The notes beneath the pieces were generated by a model, which was not told where the DNA came from, searched no databases, and saw nothing but the letters and a program-made list of their open reading frames with translations. A program made the translations under genes and the position numbers. 64,000 nucleotides of DNA from Taeniopygia guttata (taxonomy: Eukaryota; Chordata; Aves; Passeriformes; Estrildidae). Below, piece by piece: positions 39,475 through 52,879 of the stretch. How positions within the stretch are numbered: the first letter of the stretch is position 1; each line of letters begins with the position of its first letter. The stretch spans positions 57,370,501-57,434,500 of the forward strand of contig NC_133024.1 of NCBI RefSeq assembly GCF_048771995.1, in the 5' to 3' direction.

Positions 39475-39780
39475 CATTTTGAGATGGGACTGATACTATA
39501 TGGTGTGGAATATACCTTCGGGAATTTCCTTTGGAGAGCTTGAATCAACTGTCCTGGCTATGTCTGCTCCCAAACTCTTGCACACCACTTTCTTAATCCC
39601 TTTGGGGATAGAGTGAAAAAATAGAAAGCTTTGAGGATGTGCAAGCTTTGTTCATTAGTAGATAAAGCATTGCTGTATTATCAACAATAACAAATTACGG
39701 GTTTATCCACAAATCCAAAACTTTGAACCATAAGGGCTCCTACAAAGAATGTTAACTGCATCCCAGCCAGACCTCTTACA
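39475..39780 (-). mobile_element. ERVL-type LTR fragment, 5' half
   Basis: Read on the minus strand, the right edge gives TGTAAGAGG followed by 'tctggctgggatgcagttaa', which matches the start of the avian ERVL LTR. Further in lie 'caagagtttgggagc', 'ggacagttgattca' and 'tattccacaccatatagtat', the same core as the 4.3-kb LTR. The LTR's 3' half is missing to the left of about 39475, so no target duplication can be scored. It is noncoding. Confidence 0.75.
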
Positions 39781-42700
39781 ATCATGAAAAGAAATACTGA
39801 AAGGTTTTTGTACATATACAGAGACATGTACTTAATTATGTTTGTGTCCAACAGTTTCCTAAACAACAGACATTCCTCATCCCTCAAGTACAGCTATTTT
39901 CATTATTATCTTAGTGCCCTAATGTTTTTGCTCCTACAGTAGCACAGAAGTCACCCAGCCATGTGAGTATAAAAATCTACCTGCACTGTTAGAGAGCAAA
40001 CTGACCAAAGGCCAGTTTGATGCAATTTTTAAATAGAAAAAAATTATAAATAGGCCACCCTTAATACATCAGGACGTTTGACTATAGATGTATACTGATA
40101 TCTTTTATCTTTATTTACTTAACTATTTCAGAATAAAGACATGGCTCGGTTTTATTTACTGTTTCGCTCCTGCAGCAGTAATTGCATGCTTTCACATGGT
40201 TTTCACTTAGATTCATTGACAAAATACAAGGTGATTCTAAGAAGAAGATTTATCTAGACGCTGATTGATTTTGCCATAATTTAAAGTAATGTTTCATCTT
40301 CCTGGGATTTTACTTACATATCTCAGTTGACAATGCTTTCTCATGAACACAGACAAAAGTACCCAGAACAGTTTTATGATAGTCTGCTATGTTGCTATTG
40401 CTCTTTCAGAATGATGCTCCTATTTCGGAGGCACTTAGGGGTAAAGTGAGTGTTCTGTGAAGGCTGATTTAATCTTCTGTGCTGCCTTAACAGGCCAGTA
40501 CCTGGGCTGCTCTGACTATCATTTAGAAATCTTTCATATACACTCTCCAGTTTTTAAGGTTTAGGAATACTTACTTGATAGTAACATTTTTTCAGCTTTG
40601 GCTGTTGGGGATGAAACTTAGAGTTTCCACACTGCATATGTGCTAATAAATTGGCATTGTAGAATATGTGATCATTTTCATAATGGAGAGGAAGTGTTTT
40701 TCAGCTGTTAGGAGTAAGAACTGTGTTAACTCTTTGTGCCCCCATAAGTGTTTTCCTCTGCAGAGGATACAGTACCTGGAAAGGAAGAAATATTTTGAAG
40801 TCCTTAAAATTAATACAAAGTATTTTTCTACGATTAAACAATCTAGTATGTTTTAATAAATCCCAAACCATTTATTATCATTGCAATGGCTGATTTTTAG
40901 TAGTTTTATCCTTGGGACAACAATATCACACTTACAATAGGTAAATCTTAGGTGTTTCTACTCTAGCAAAAAACAAAGCCATTTATTATATTTACAGATA
41001 AGTATACCTACATTTCTTTGTGCTGATTTTGCAGCAGATGAGATATGTCCTAAAATTACACTAGAATACTAGATGTTATGCTAGTATCCTAGAAGCACAT
41101 GGGTGCAGTGATAATAAATATATTTAAATAAACATATACCTATGTAATACCTATGTAATATAGGTGTTTCAATACTCAGCAGTTCAATTGTTCATATATC
41201 TCATTTCTTTTTTTTATAGTGTGCATAAATAGGACATGCACTTTGCAACACACATGGATAGACATGAACCAAATGTTTCAGGAATACCTGAAATACTTTA
41301 ACATCTGCATTTTCTGCTACTCAGGTTCAAGAAGTATTAATGAAGCAATGCTCAACATATGTTCACTCTCAAGCCTCTCTGTGGCGTGCCAAACTGAGTG
41401 CCCAAACCAGTCATGTTGGGATTTGACAGTGTCACAGGACTGAGCCTCATCCGTGCTTACACCGTGTGTGTGCAACATCACTGAGGTGTTGCACTGGTGA
41501 GTCAGGGACACTGGTGACTAGGGGTCAGACATCTCCACTTTTCAATCTGTCCCTGCCAACCTTCATCCAGGGCCTTTGTAAAGGAGAATTACAAGGTTTG
41601 TTTCAGTTGATTGCCTCCATTTATGTCTTGCACTCCAAAACTGAGATGTTAAATTTTTTATTTTCCAACCTAATTTTCCATCGTCTCTAAAGGTGGCTTC
41701 TTTAGCCTTCCTCCACTGATAACAAAATGACTGCCATTAAATTCACTGTCTCCTCTCCTGCTGTCCTTCACACTCAATTGATCTGGACCTGAATGGGTGC
41801 TAAAAACATAGGGAAACTATTAAAATTTTCTTTTCCAGGCACCACAAGAAAAGGAAGTACAGTAGTTTCAACTATTAATTTGGCAACACAGACAAATTTA
41901 CCTTAAATTGGAAGTAGATTTTTTCTCTCCTAAAGGGAAAAAATCTTTGCTTATTTCTTTGCATATATTTAAATATCAATGTTGCACAAACATGTTTCAG
42001 ATTAAAAACTACTGAAGTGCAAGAACTAAAGGAAAGTTCAATAGTAATGTAAGTGCAGCACAAACTTCTGCATAATACTTAGCTGTAGTATAACCTACAT
42101 ATTTACACCATGAACAAATCTGGTTTTCTTTCTTTAAGATAAAGAATCTGAAGGACATAGGAATCAGTCATTTGGGCACTGGGTAGCCCAGTCTCTGGAG
42201 ATCTTCTCAGTCAGAAACATTCAAGTCAAGCATCAGGGAGAGGAGCAACACGTCTTCCATGGAAAAACCAAAAAATCTGCAGAGAAGCTTTAGCCTACTC
42301 TGATTCAGAGAGGACTTTTGTGCTTGTACACAATGGCCATTGGGACTGAAGACATTGGTTACAGCTAGAAAGAGGCAGAAACTTCGTTTCATTAAGTGAT
42401 ACCAAAGGGAGATGTGCAGCCCCTCCGCATTTGTCTGGCTGTATCTGAGTTTGTGTTATTTTATGCAGTAGTGCACTTAGTGGGAAGCAATTACTCTGCT
42501 CCATTTGTTGGCCTCTGGTCCTAGCAACAGTGGCAAAATTATCTTTGAACAAGGTCTTTTTATAGGAATCATGAATATTTCTTTATCCTATAATCTCTGT
42601 ACAGAAAAATCTCCCATCTGTGAATGATTTGATTTACCAATATGTCTTTTTTACTTGATAAAGGCAGGAGGTTCCTTTTAGCCCAGCCGGGCTGACAGCT

Positions 42701-43121
42701 ACTGTAGCATTTCAAGATATGCTTTTGACAACAATGTTTTAGCAATTAAGGGCCAACAGTGCATGACTTATCTCTTAGTCTTACTTTTTCATAATCAAGC
42801 CTGCAGTGGCAATGTTTTCTGTTAGCTTTTTGGGGACTTGTTTCTCCTTGGGATCACACTTGCTCTTGGCTTCATAGCCCTGCAGGCTGACTGACATGGG
42901 TGCATGGTCATCCTGTTATTTTCTTGTGTGTGCTGTACACAGCCATTTCCAAACAAAGCACAGCGTGCTAACGAAGGACATCTGCAGTTTATAAAAAGAC
43001 ATTTTCTGAGGCAAGATCAATGCTACACCCGTGAAGTGACAGGCAGGTTAGAGCAGTCACTGTAGATATGTCCCCTGGGGCATCAAGCATTGATCTGATG
43101 TGGATCACACACTCTACAGCT
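39781..43121. other. Unique AT-rich noncoding sequence
   Basis: No repeat family or exon was recognised. A patch near 40120-40250 ('cagcagtaattgcatgcttt') has an enhancer-like look but is not strong enough to call. Open frames are at most 85 codons with no domain. Confidence 0.5.
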
Positions 43122-43612
43122 TAATCATAGAATCATAGAATAGTATGGGTCAGAAGGGACCTTTAAATGTCATCTAGTGACATCTCCCTGCAATGATAAG
43201 GGACATCTTTCAGTAAATCAGGTTGCTCAGAGACCCATCCAACCTGACCTGGAATGTTTACAGGAATGGGGCATCCACCACCTCTTTGGGTTACCCATGC
43301 CAATGTTTCACCACCCTAAATGTAAAAAATGTCTTCCTTATATCTAGTCTGAATCAACACTCTTTTAGTTTAAAACCCTTTCCCTTTATCCTATCACTTA
43401 TCCCTTGTAAAAAGTCCCTCTATGGCTCTCTTGTAGCCGTCTTCAGGTACTGGGAAGCTGCTATAAGTCTACCCCAGATCTTTCTCTTCTGCAGGCTGAG
43501 CAGCCTCAACTCTCTCAGCCTGCCTTCATAGGGGAGGGTGGTCCAGCCTGCTCCTCATCCTCGTGGCCCTCCTATGAATTGCCCAACAGGTCCATGTCTT
43601 CCCAGTGCCGAG
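43122..43612 (-). mobile_element. CR1 LINE 3' part
   Basis: The left edge is the reverse complement of the CR1 tail ('aatcatagaatcatagaata'). It is followed by 'gtcagaagggaccttta', 'tgtcttccttatatctagtc', 'ctgaatcaacactcttt', 'ctgcaggctgagcagcc' and 'cccaacaggtccatgtcttc'. Homology stops abruptly at about 43612, where the sequence turns CpG-rich. The copy is 5'-truncated, and the 102-codon plus-strand frame within it is antisense chance. Confidence 0.92.
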
Positions 43613-44150
43613 TGGGGTGCCCGGGCGGGATCTGCCCCTCAGAGCGGTCAGAGCCCTGGAGAAGACAAGACCCGATGCGTCCCCAGGCGGGGGGGGCGGA
43701 AGCTGCCAACAGACGCCCCGCGTCCCCCTCTTCTCAGGCTGTTGTCCCGCTTGTCCCAGCATGAACAGACAAAAGACTCGTTTCTAGGACGAATCAGCTC
43801 CTGGAGGTGCAGAGAATTCCCCATTTGAACTACAGAGGGAGCCCGGGGCTCTGCTTTGGAGAGCAGGAGAGCCGCGGGCTCGGCCGCGTCCAGGCGCGGC
43901 CTCAGGGAGCTTTCCTCTCCTCCTGCCGGAGAGCGGGAACCCCCGCGGGCAGGCCCTGCCGCGGGGCACAGAGAGCTGGGGCGTCAGCGGTGTGCACCGC
44001 GGATCTAGCTGCCCTCTCGAGTCCCGCTCGCATTCTGCACACTGCACATTCGCCAGCTCTAATCATTAAAATGTTTTTTGCGTGGTTTGCGAGTAAACGA
44101 AACCGCGGGGGGGCTGCTTCAGGCTCCCAGAACGTAACTCAGTGAGCGGT
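43605..44150. promoter_or_regulatory. CpG island, candidate promoter
   Basis: A hand count gives about 40 CpG dinucleotides in roughly 545 bp, against near absence in most of the window, with GC content well above 60%. It includes several CCGCGG/GCGCGG words, a G8 run near 43690 and GC-box-like GGGCGG. In birds such an island usually marks a transcription start or an alternative promoter. The direction is not decided by the sequence: there is no clear TATA box, and a GTGAGA donor-like site (44149-44154) would suit a plus-strand first exon. The 112-codon frame at 43807-44145 is GC-driven and shows no domain. A CpG-rich unrecognised repeat is the main alternative. Confidence 0.6.
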
Positions 44151-45577
44151 GAGATGGCTGGTCTTAATAGAAGCATAAACTTCTGCAATACGGTGGAAAC
44201 TTCTGCTCCTTTGTTTTCCCTGTGAGGTAAACAATTTCTGTCTGATTTTATCCCTGGTGCGGATTCCTGTAAAGCCTGAATACGATTTGCATTGCTCATC
44301 TGTCTGCACATTTTGTAGCGTTTATGGCAGTATGTTATCACGTGCAATAGCGTCAAGATTTAAACACCAGGAACGGAAACCATACAAAGAAAGAGATATG
44401 TGTGAGAAATAAATATGAGGGATAGAGTTTGTGGAGCTTTGTTTTAATTTTATAATCATTCCTTGAAACAGAACCAGGGTTAATAATCTAAACCAAAAGC
44501 ATACAAATGAGGTATGTCTCAATGTCATATTATCTCATATTCTTATTAAAATCTTCAATATTACATTCTTTTGTGATTAGGACCAGAGGGTTCAGTCTGC
44601 TAAAAAAGAAAGATATCAGTAAAAGTACTCATCTCCTTAATAAAGTGTATTCCAAAAAGATAATTCAGGTTCACACAGAGCTAAATATGCCTTATATTCA
44701 GTACCGTCATGGCAAGTTAAAATATAGTTGAGATTAATAAAGCACAGCAGAGTAGGAACAAATCATCTTTATCAATTCAAAGCCATCTTTTTTTAACTTG
44801 GTGGAAATTAAGGAAGAATCATAATTAATTGGTATCTGGACCAGATGCAGAAGACGATTTCTTGAATTACATCACTTCCATCTTATCTCTAATCTTTTTA
44901 AGCCTTTTTTACCCAAAGGGCCTTTTCAGACATGCTAAACTGGCAGTATTATAAGGCTGCAGCAGGACAGTATTGCTATTCCAGTGATTTATAACCAAAT
45001 ACTTTACTTATTAGCAAAGGCTAATACTGGATCCATCAGTCCAGACGCAAGTAAATTAGCCATTAACTTTCTGACACCTAGCATAAAACAACCAGTTAAG
45101 TCTAGCCATCCAAGCAATTAATTTAGGTTCTCTTTGTGGACACCATGGGGATTTTAAAGTGGGCTGAAACTACCTGTGTATCTCTGTTGACTAATTTATA
45201 TTAAATGCCCATTATTTAGACTATTGAAGCTAGGGAAAAATTAACTTTCCTCTCTTAGCTCTAGTAGGACCCATGTTCACACAGGTATGTAAGTGTCTGC
45301 TCCTAGAGGTTTCAGTGGAAGATACTTCAAGGTCTATGCCTAGGTGGCTTCTACATAACACTTTTGACCTTTAGATTATAAATTATTTCACAGAGGAAAA
45401 CATCAACTTTGTTACTAAATTTTATATTGGGAAACTAAGGTACAGGTTAAAATTAATTATGTAATATCCTGTGAATACTGGATTGAAGATTCCTGTGAGG
45501 GAAATTATTTGGTCACTCTCCTTTCCAAAACTCAAGAGCATCCAGGGGAACTGGTATACAAGAGATTCAAAACAAAA

Positions 45578-45641
45578 TGTGAGTGGGAGCTGCACCCTGG
45601 CAAGTGAATCACTGCCAGGGTGCAGCCAGGACTGCCTCACA
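45578..45641. other. 64-nt imperfect hairpin
   Basis: Two perfectly complementary 14-nt arms, GCTGCACCCTGGCA (45589-45602) and TGCCAGGGTGCAGC (45613-45626), enclose a 10-nt segment. That segment can pair further (AGTG with CACT, one bulged A), leaving a 3-nt loop. Outside them, TGTGAG (45578-45583) pairs with CTCACA (45636-45641) across an asymmetric internal loop. It could be a small-RNA precursor-like fold, a remnant of an inverted-repeat element, or chance. No promoter or terminator evidence accompanies it. Confidence 0.4.
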
Positions 45642-47639
45642 GAAGGAGGGAAGCTGAAAGTGGAGGGTAATAGCAAGACAGGCAGAGGCAGTGCCCTCAC
45701 TGGGAGGAAGACAGTCCCTTCCCTTGGTACCCAAGCAGAGTGGCTCTGGGGAAGCCAGGGTCCTCTCAGAGCCCAGTGACTACCAGACAGGCTTGCAGAG
45801 ATGAAGCAAATCTGAGGATATTCAAGGCAGCAAACCAGGGCCAGTGAAGAAGTTCTGATGATGCGCGGACAAATATTCCTTTGCACCATACATAAGTAAA
45901 CTGAGGACCTGTCCCTGTCACTTCATAGTACAGATGCTAAAAGTTGAGCGAGCTGAAAAAACTAACAGGCAAAATTCATGAGGTAAAAAAACCTATCAAG
46001 AGCTGTTAAATTCAGCACTCCCATCTTCAGTGAAGAAAGTCTTGGTACTTTGACTTATTGGAGCCTTATTGGAGTGGATTAATTCAGGAATATCAGTTCC
46101 ACATTCATCCCAATCCTAACCTTCCCTAAGCTCCTGCCACCAGAGCACCATTGAATAACACTGCCAGCTTGGCCAGGCAGGCAGAACTGTGGCACAGTAC
46201 TCCAGGTGTATGCTCTTGGCACAGCTCACAGGTGGCTACCAACACCTCCTCCCTCGTGGCTGGCAGCTCATGAGCCATTGTAACTCAACTCCTTCTTTGT
46301 TGTATGGAGAAATGCTTCAGTTATACCTCCTCTACAAACAGGCTTCATATTCTGTGTTTGAAGGATTTAGGTTTATTCTAATTACTGGGTTTTTTTCCTT
46401 GTGTTTAAGGCTGTTTTGTCTGCCTGGGGTGATGACAGCCAAACTGAAATGTTGATATATCTATATTAAGAAAATGGATGTATCTCCTTTTTTACCAATT
46501 AATTAAACCGATTATTTTTATCGTTATGCTCCCACAATACTACTTGCCTATGAAAATGCATATAAACTTACCATGATTTTAGTCTTTATGCTTTTATTTG
46601 GTTTATGCTCTTTTTTTGTTTGTTTTTTGAGGAGGAACACAACAGAGTTCTTTTAGCCCTTCCCAGTTCCTTCCAAATCCATTTGCCAGATACGTCTACA
46701 TCTGAAAGTCAAGAAGAAATCCAGAAACATTGCATTTTTACTATAAATATGGACTGAAAGGACAGTTTGGAAACAGGGGAAAGGCTGCAGTGCCAATCAC
46801 TTCACTGCTTTTCTGGTGGCTCCCTATTCTTCTGGATTTTTGCCATTTAGAAAGAGTGATCAGGTTGGATTTTTTCATAGCTTGGCTGATTAAAGGAGAT
46901 TATGTTTTTGTAAAGAGAAATTCTAGAAACTGTAAACAGATATTCTGCTCCACTTTCCACCCAACAATTTTAAAAAAGGTCAAAGCTGTCTTCATCAAGA
47001 GAGGCATTGTTTACAGAAATATAGATTTAATTGTTTTATGTATAGTTTCTTTTTGAAATCAGAGGAAGAGATCTTAAAAGATACTCTTAAATACTCTCAT
47101 CTATTTTGCTGCCAAGGCAAATTTACTTCTACCACATATTTGCTAGTGCAGTACTCAAATAACAGTGCTTGGAGCTGCTTCTGTCACAACCATGAAGCAT
47201 CACTCACTCTTTCAGCAATGGCACCTTCTGCTCCCTATAGCCTAGAACAAGATTCTTCCAGGGTTCCCAGTAGATAGTTCAACCAAGTAAATTCAAAATA
47301 ACAAGTATTTGTCTGCAATCCACACAGATGCTTCTTGTCTTTTTTTGTTCATTTTATTTCTCTTTTTTGGTATAGCTCCAGTCAGGATCAAAACTGGGGA
47401 TTACCACAAATTGTGCAGGACTGGACTTTAGGAGGTCCTCAAAAGACTACATCTAAGAGTGCTGCAGGTCACAGGAGAAAATGCATTGATAATAAAATCC
47501 TTCAGCTGGGAAGAGATCAAATACAACATGGATCACCAAACTACTTCAGTGCTATCCCAAAATTACTTTTGCATGTAGCAATGGCAGCATGAATATTTAG
47601 GAAGAAAACCTGGAGGAGGTGCATGTTTCATCAATAAAC

Positions 47640-48060
47640 TTATTAAGTTAATCATTTTTATACTCACAAGAAACTGGTATTTGTTGCCTGTGTGTCTTTG
47701 AATGCTTGTTGGTTTATTTAAAAATGTTTGCAAGTCCTGAACTTCACATTATTCTTGTTTCTCATTATCAGTTAATTGCCATCATTAATCATTGTTTTCT
47801 TGATTAAAAAGTAACAGTCAGTTCAATACCATGTGATATGGATGACTAATCACAACTCAGGAGTAATAAAGAGTTGAAATAAGTGTTCACGAACAAGTTG
47901 TCATCTGTAATTTGTCCTCATAAGCTAGTTGGCAAATACTTATGTGCAATGAATACTTCTATACAAATTAAGATGATCTTGAATATGATTTATAAACAGG
48001 GGAAAATAGTTGAATTAGTCTCATATTTCATTTGCAATAAATAATTTGGACAAATACAGT
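47640..48060. promoter_or_regulatory. Candidate enhancer-like block
   Basis: This repeat-free block contains 'cagttaattgccatcattaa' followed by a SOX-like CATTGTTTTC, plus further GATTAAAAA, GACTAATCAC and TTAATCATT words. The motif texture resembles conserved homeobox/SOX enhancers. This is inferred from composition alone. Confidence 0.28.
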
Positions 48061-50789
48061 TATCAGAGGGGGGAGCAGAAGGCCTTTATGGAAATTATCT
48101 ACAATGCAAAGGAGTTGAAAATCACTTTTTTTATTGCCTTATGCTATCAAATTTTTAAAGTGCCAGGTGCTGACAGAATTTAGCAGTGCTGTTCCATAAC
48201 CCTAATAGTACTCTCTCTTCAGAAAGTTTTGATAGAGTTTTCTTTTCTCTCTTAATTATTTAATTGCTCTTTTTGCCACTTGATCTTTCTCTTGTAGTCA
48301 TAGGGTGATAGATGGACTCCATGCAGATGCACTGCCTATTGCTTCAGCATACTTGGTTCCATCAGTATTAAATACTCTTTGAGCAGGAATTAGTTATCTA
48401 TATTAAGGCATCGTCTGTGACAATCTGAGATTCTTAGATTGTTACAGCAAACGAGACAGCCTGTGGAGAGCCCATTGCCAGTTGGAGAGGGGCTGAAGAC
48501 CAGCCACAATACCTTGGGCTTCTCGAGTGGTAGTAGAAACCAGCACAGGGGCAGTTGATTGGAAGAAGAAACCTTCATTGCCTGTCATGAATCTCAGGAA
48601 ACCTCACCTGCATGCGAAGGACATACTTACAGACCTAATCTTAAATGGCCTAATCTGGATTAGTAGCCAGCCTCCAGAATAAGGTGACGTGAAACTCACT
48701 CAGACAGACTCTTACCTCCATGCCATAGTCTTGCATTTTTATGTGCCACCAAAAAAGCATTCTATCTCTGTATTTTCAAGTATTTTGAAAATAATGTGAT
48801 TTTTTTGCATTCATTTGCACCAAAGTTCAAGCATCTAAATTCATTGGTTACACAGGTTTTATACTTTTCCCCAAATGGATCAGTCTTTTTTCATGTTTTC
48901 TTTTTCTTGCGTATATGCCAGCATTCTGAGAGTCTTTTTTTTTCCTCTATCCACATGCAGACCGAGCCCATTCCCCTTCCCATCCTGGTATAAAAAGGTA
49001 CTATGGAAACAAGCTGTTTATGTAGTCTCTTAGAAAACTAATAAAGCTATTAGCTAAGAACATGGGTAATGATGTACCACATGATACACGGCGCACATCT
49101 CTGAATTAGAAAAGGACTCCCCAAAAGCTTCCACAACATAATTGGGCAAAAGAAAGAACTTTTGCTTGTCAGGATCCTTACAACAGCAAGTCAAGAACTC
49201 ACCTGAGTATTTTGCTTTTAAAAAAGAGAGTGATCTAATCCAGCTAACTTGGATGCCTTACTTGTACTCATATTTAAATTGCCAGGTAAAGCAGTTTTTC
49301 TGTAAGCTTTTATATTTACTAGAGAGAAGTAGATGCCAGTTAAGACCTGTTGAGGAAGAAAACTGCTTTCCCAAGAGCAGGCAGCTTGGTTTGCTGAAAC
49401 TGTTCTAACCCCAAAAACTTCGTGGTCATCTACCTCTGCCATATGAGTATCCAGCACTCTTCAGAAAACTACAGAAGCATGAATGGGGTAATGACCTAAA
49501 GAGTCCCTGTCAATCAGAGCCTGAAACAAGCAAGCTGTGTCCCACCTTCCAGATATGTTCAGTAATGTTTATTCTTGTATATACTATCTAGGTAGCTAGT
49601 GATAAATTTCTCTTAAGACACTGGTTCTATTTTTTTCACCATGGAAGCAGCAGATAGATTCTGACAGCAGTAGTTACCAGGTTTGTGATGTTTTTTTCCT
49701 TTTGAGCACAAGCCCATTTGCTTTGATACATTTACCATTGTAGAAGTGAAAAAGTGATGTGATATCTTGACATTCAGGCATTTAAAAAAAACATCATTCC
49801 TCTGACATGTTCTGTTCTATAAAGTTGAAATTATTATCACAAAAAAAATTTCATTTTCCAATATGAGCTTCAAGAGAAGAAAAGTATGTGAGTGTGGGCA
49901 CAAGTGAGAACCTGTGAGTGTGTATGTGTAATTTTTCTAGTTAGAGATATCCTGTTCAAAGCCACCTCCAGCACAGTGATTAGTAATACTATCCAAAGTA
50001 TAAATCAAGAGATACAAATAGAAAGAAAACATCTTGGCCTCTTTGAATAGCTGCTACAGCAGATCTTTTTGTCGGCCTACAAATTACTCTAGTGTTTCTA
50101 AGGGAGTGAAATACATCATCTTTTACTATTAGCTATTATTGCTACATCCCTGAAGGGATAGAGTAGTGTGTTTCTATTTCAATTACTCAAACTACTTTAC
50201 TGGATATGGATTGAGCAGATTTGACCCTATAAGAACAAATGCTGTTATTACATTTAATGATTAAAATCCTGCTTGTACTCAGCTAAAATATAAATCAGCA
50301 GTTTGGAAGAACAGGCTTCAAGCTAAATAAAATTGCTTTGAGACACCAAATAATTCAGAGAATTACCAATGGGCTATTCAGGCTTTCACCTCTATAGCAG
50401 GTCACTAATTGGATTTAGACCAGTTTCATAGTGGTGATGTGAATTTGGAACCAAAATTATTATGTCTGCTGTGCAGCTTTCAGTGCCTAGTAATCTCCAT
50501 CAAATTCCTAAAAAGTAACTATATCAGGATGTGCATGACAGAAAATTACTCACCCAGCCATATTAGGTAGATATGTCATATTTTGGAGTTGCCTATTTGT
50601 CTCCATTAAACAGAGGAAGTATCAAGATTACTAGCCCAGAGTTAGACTATTTGTTTCTAGATACCTGAAGTTAGAGAAAGGTACAGAGTAGCTGGTCGAT
50701 GAGGGAAATTTTGTCATATACAGAAGTTGGACAAAAGCTTTTTCCTGAATTTCTAGACCTCAAAAAACAGAAATTATTTTCATAATATG

Positions 50790-50804
50790 AAAAAAAAAAA
50801 AAAA
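50790..50804. repeat. Poly(A) run
   Basis: Fifteen consecutive A in AT-rich unique sequence. No associated retrocopy was recognised. Confidence 0.85.
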
Positions 50805-52879
50805 GCCAAGAAGAAAAGCATATATATAAAACAAGAGAAATACTGATATCCTCCTTGTCTTACCATGAAACACTGGATACTAGTAGGATGCTAACAATTT
50901 CAGACATAGCCTTTGGTTTTCATTTTACTTTCAGGCTAAATTTCAAAAATCCACAGTGATTCAGGATGGAGATGAGGGCAGAATATGCCCCTTCAATACA
51001 TGGAACACATTTATAGCAGGAGGTGGGTTGGTCCACAATACTAAGAATTTATTACTTCTTTATCTGTTCTATCAGCTGATATGTCCTACTTTCCTCCTTC
51101 AATTTAGTACAGACTCATGAGTCAGGAAGGGCCCTGCAGGACTATTTTATCCCAGGGGAATGCCAGGATCTCATATCATATCTTTTCAAGCTCCTTTTGA
51201 TTCTAATTGCTTTGTGATTTCATGCAAAATTCTGCTCTAGTCTGTATTGTTCATCATATGAAGTTTTACTGAAACTAGCCAACTTGTTTTCTGTGGGGCT
51301 TGGTGGGTTTTGTACAGCTAGTGGTAGCTTTGCTTGAAAGCTTACATCTTGGATAGCCACACTGTGGTACTGGGGCAAAGGGGGTCACTGAGTAGTCTGA
51401 GCTCTCAGGGTGTGAAGGGGGCAAATATCCATTGGTACTTGGCTGGGAAACATTTGGTCATTATCTCATTTCTGAACTGAGTCTGCAACTTCTCCCTGCG
51501 AGTTGGTGTGTGAGAATTATTTCTGAGCTTCTAGACAGGGACAAAGCATTTGAATTGTTCTGAGGCCACATCTTTTCTCCAAAAAGATTCTAAATTCTAA
51601 ATTCTTCTAAACAAGAATTCCAGAAGTCTCTGTTGTAAAGGTTGAAGAGGAAATCTCTTAGAATTCAGTTTGCTCTGCATTCACAGAGGTGTTTTCCAGT
51701 TGTCGTCCCTACCAAAGCAGTTTAAAGGAACAAAACCAAAAAAATATATTGCACAGTACAAGCAAACACACATGTATATTCTCAAAACTACCTGCATTGT
51801 AGGTAGACATTCACTGCTAATTGAAGAGGTCCAGCTATAGTCAGTATCCTATTCTAAATAAAAACAGCATGACAATGCAGCTCTGTAGAAACATGCCACA
51901 CATTCCTCAGGACTTCTGACAGCAGGCAGCCAATTACTTTGAAAATAATGGGTTCTGTCTTATGACTGCAGCAGCAACACAAATGTATCTCCCTTGATCC
52001 CAACATCAAGGTAGAGCTTTGCATTTCCAATATTTGAATTCAATACAAAGCAAAGGTTTCAATGTTATTTGTTATTTTTTTTATGGTGAGTGGCAGCTTG
52101 TTGGCTTTTTCTGCAATCAGATGTAACAGCGGCAGGGTTAAAAGAGGCGTATAAATAATAAATGGTTTCTCTCACCTAAAGAGGGATCTGCCAATTCTTG
52201 CCCTCCTTTTAATTTGGGGAAGGGAATATAATTTAAAAGATGACATATTTTTTCCCATCAAGTCAAAGAAGAAGGAAGCCTCCAGAAGAACAATGGCTGA
52301 TGCCATAGCATGACTATCTGACAGGCTTGAAAAGTGACTGTAAAGTTGCCAACACAAAAAGCCTTTTATCTTAGATGATAGTAATTGAAGCTTGTGAATT
52401 GCATCCAAGGAATAGGAGGAGATATATGATGTCCTCCCACCTCTTTTCTTACTGTTTTAATTATCATTATTTTTTTAAAAATAGATAAATATTCACAAAA
52501 TAGACATCCCTCTTTTTTTTTAATTCCTCTAAATGAGTTACGGGAATATCATCACTACACTGCTGAACTTGGCTTTATTCCTAACATAAAAATACATGAC
52601 TCTTTTCAAATTTCTTTGCCATTATGCCTATTTTCTGAGTAAATGGTAGCCCTAGATGCAAATAAATTTCTTTGGAAGTTTGCTCACAGGCCCATTCAGT
52701 TAATGGGGAAGCTTGCCCCATGTACTAATACAGCCGAGGTCTTCTTTCTATGAGTGGCCGTCACAGGGCTTTACTGAGCAGGCTGTAGCCTTCAGCACTC
52801 AAAGGGACACACCGAAGACCAAACTGCAGCCTGGATTTGTGTGTTACAGTGAGTGGAATGTGGTTAATTAAAGGCTTTT

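Noticed and set aside
43807..44145. 112-codon plus-strand frame in the CpG island
   Set aside because: GC-rich DNA has few stop codons, so long frames arise by chance. Overlapping frames occur on both strands and no domain is visible.
45422..45889. 155-codon minus-strand open frame, the longest in the window
   Set aside because: No recognisable domain or repeat of conserved residues, weak start context, Leu/Ser/Pro-rich composition typical of chance frames, and it runs across a DNA hairpin. A shorter frame also overlaps it on the other strand.
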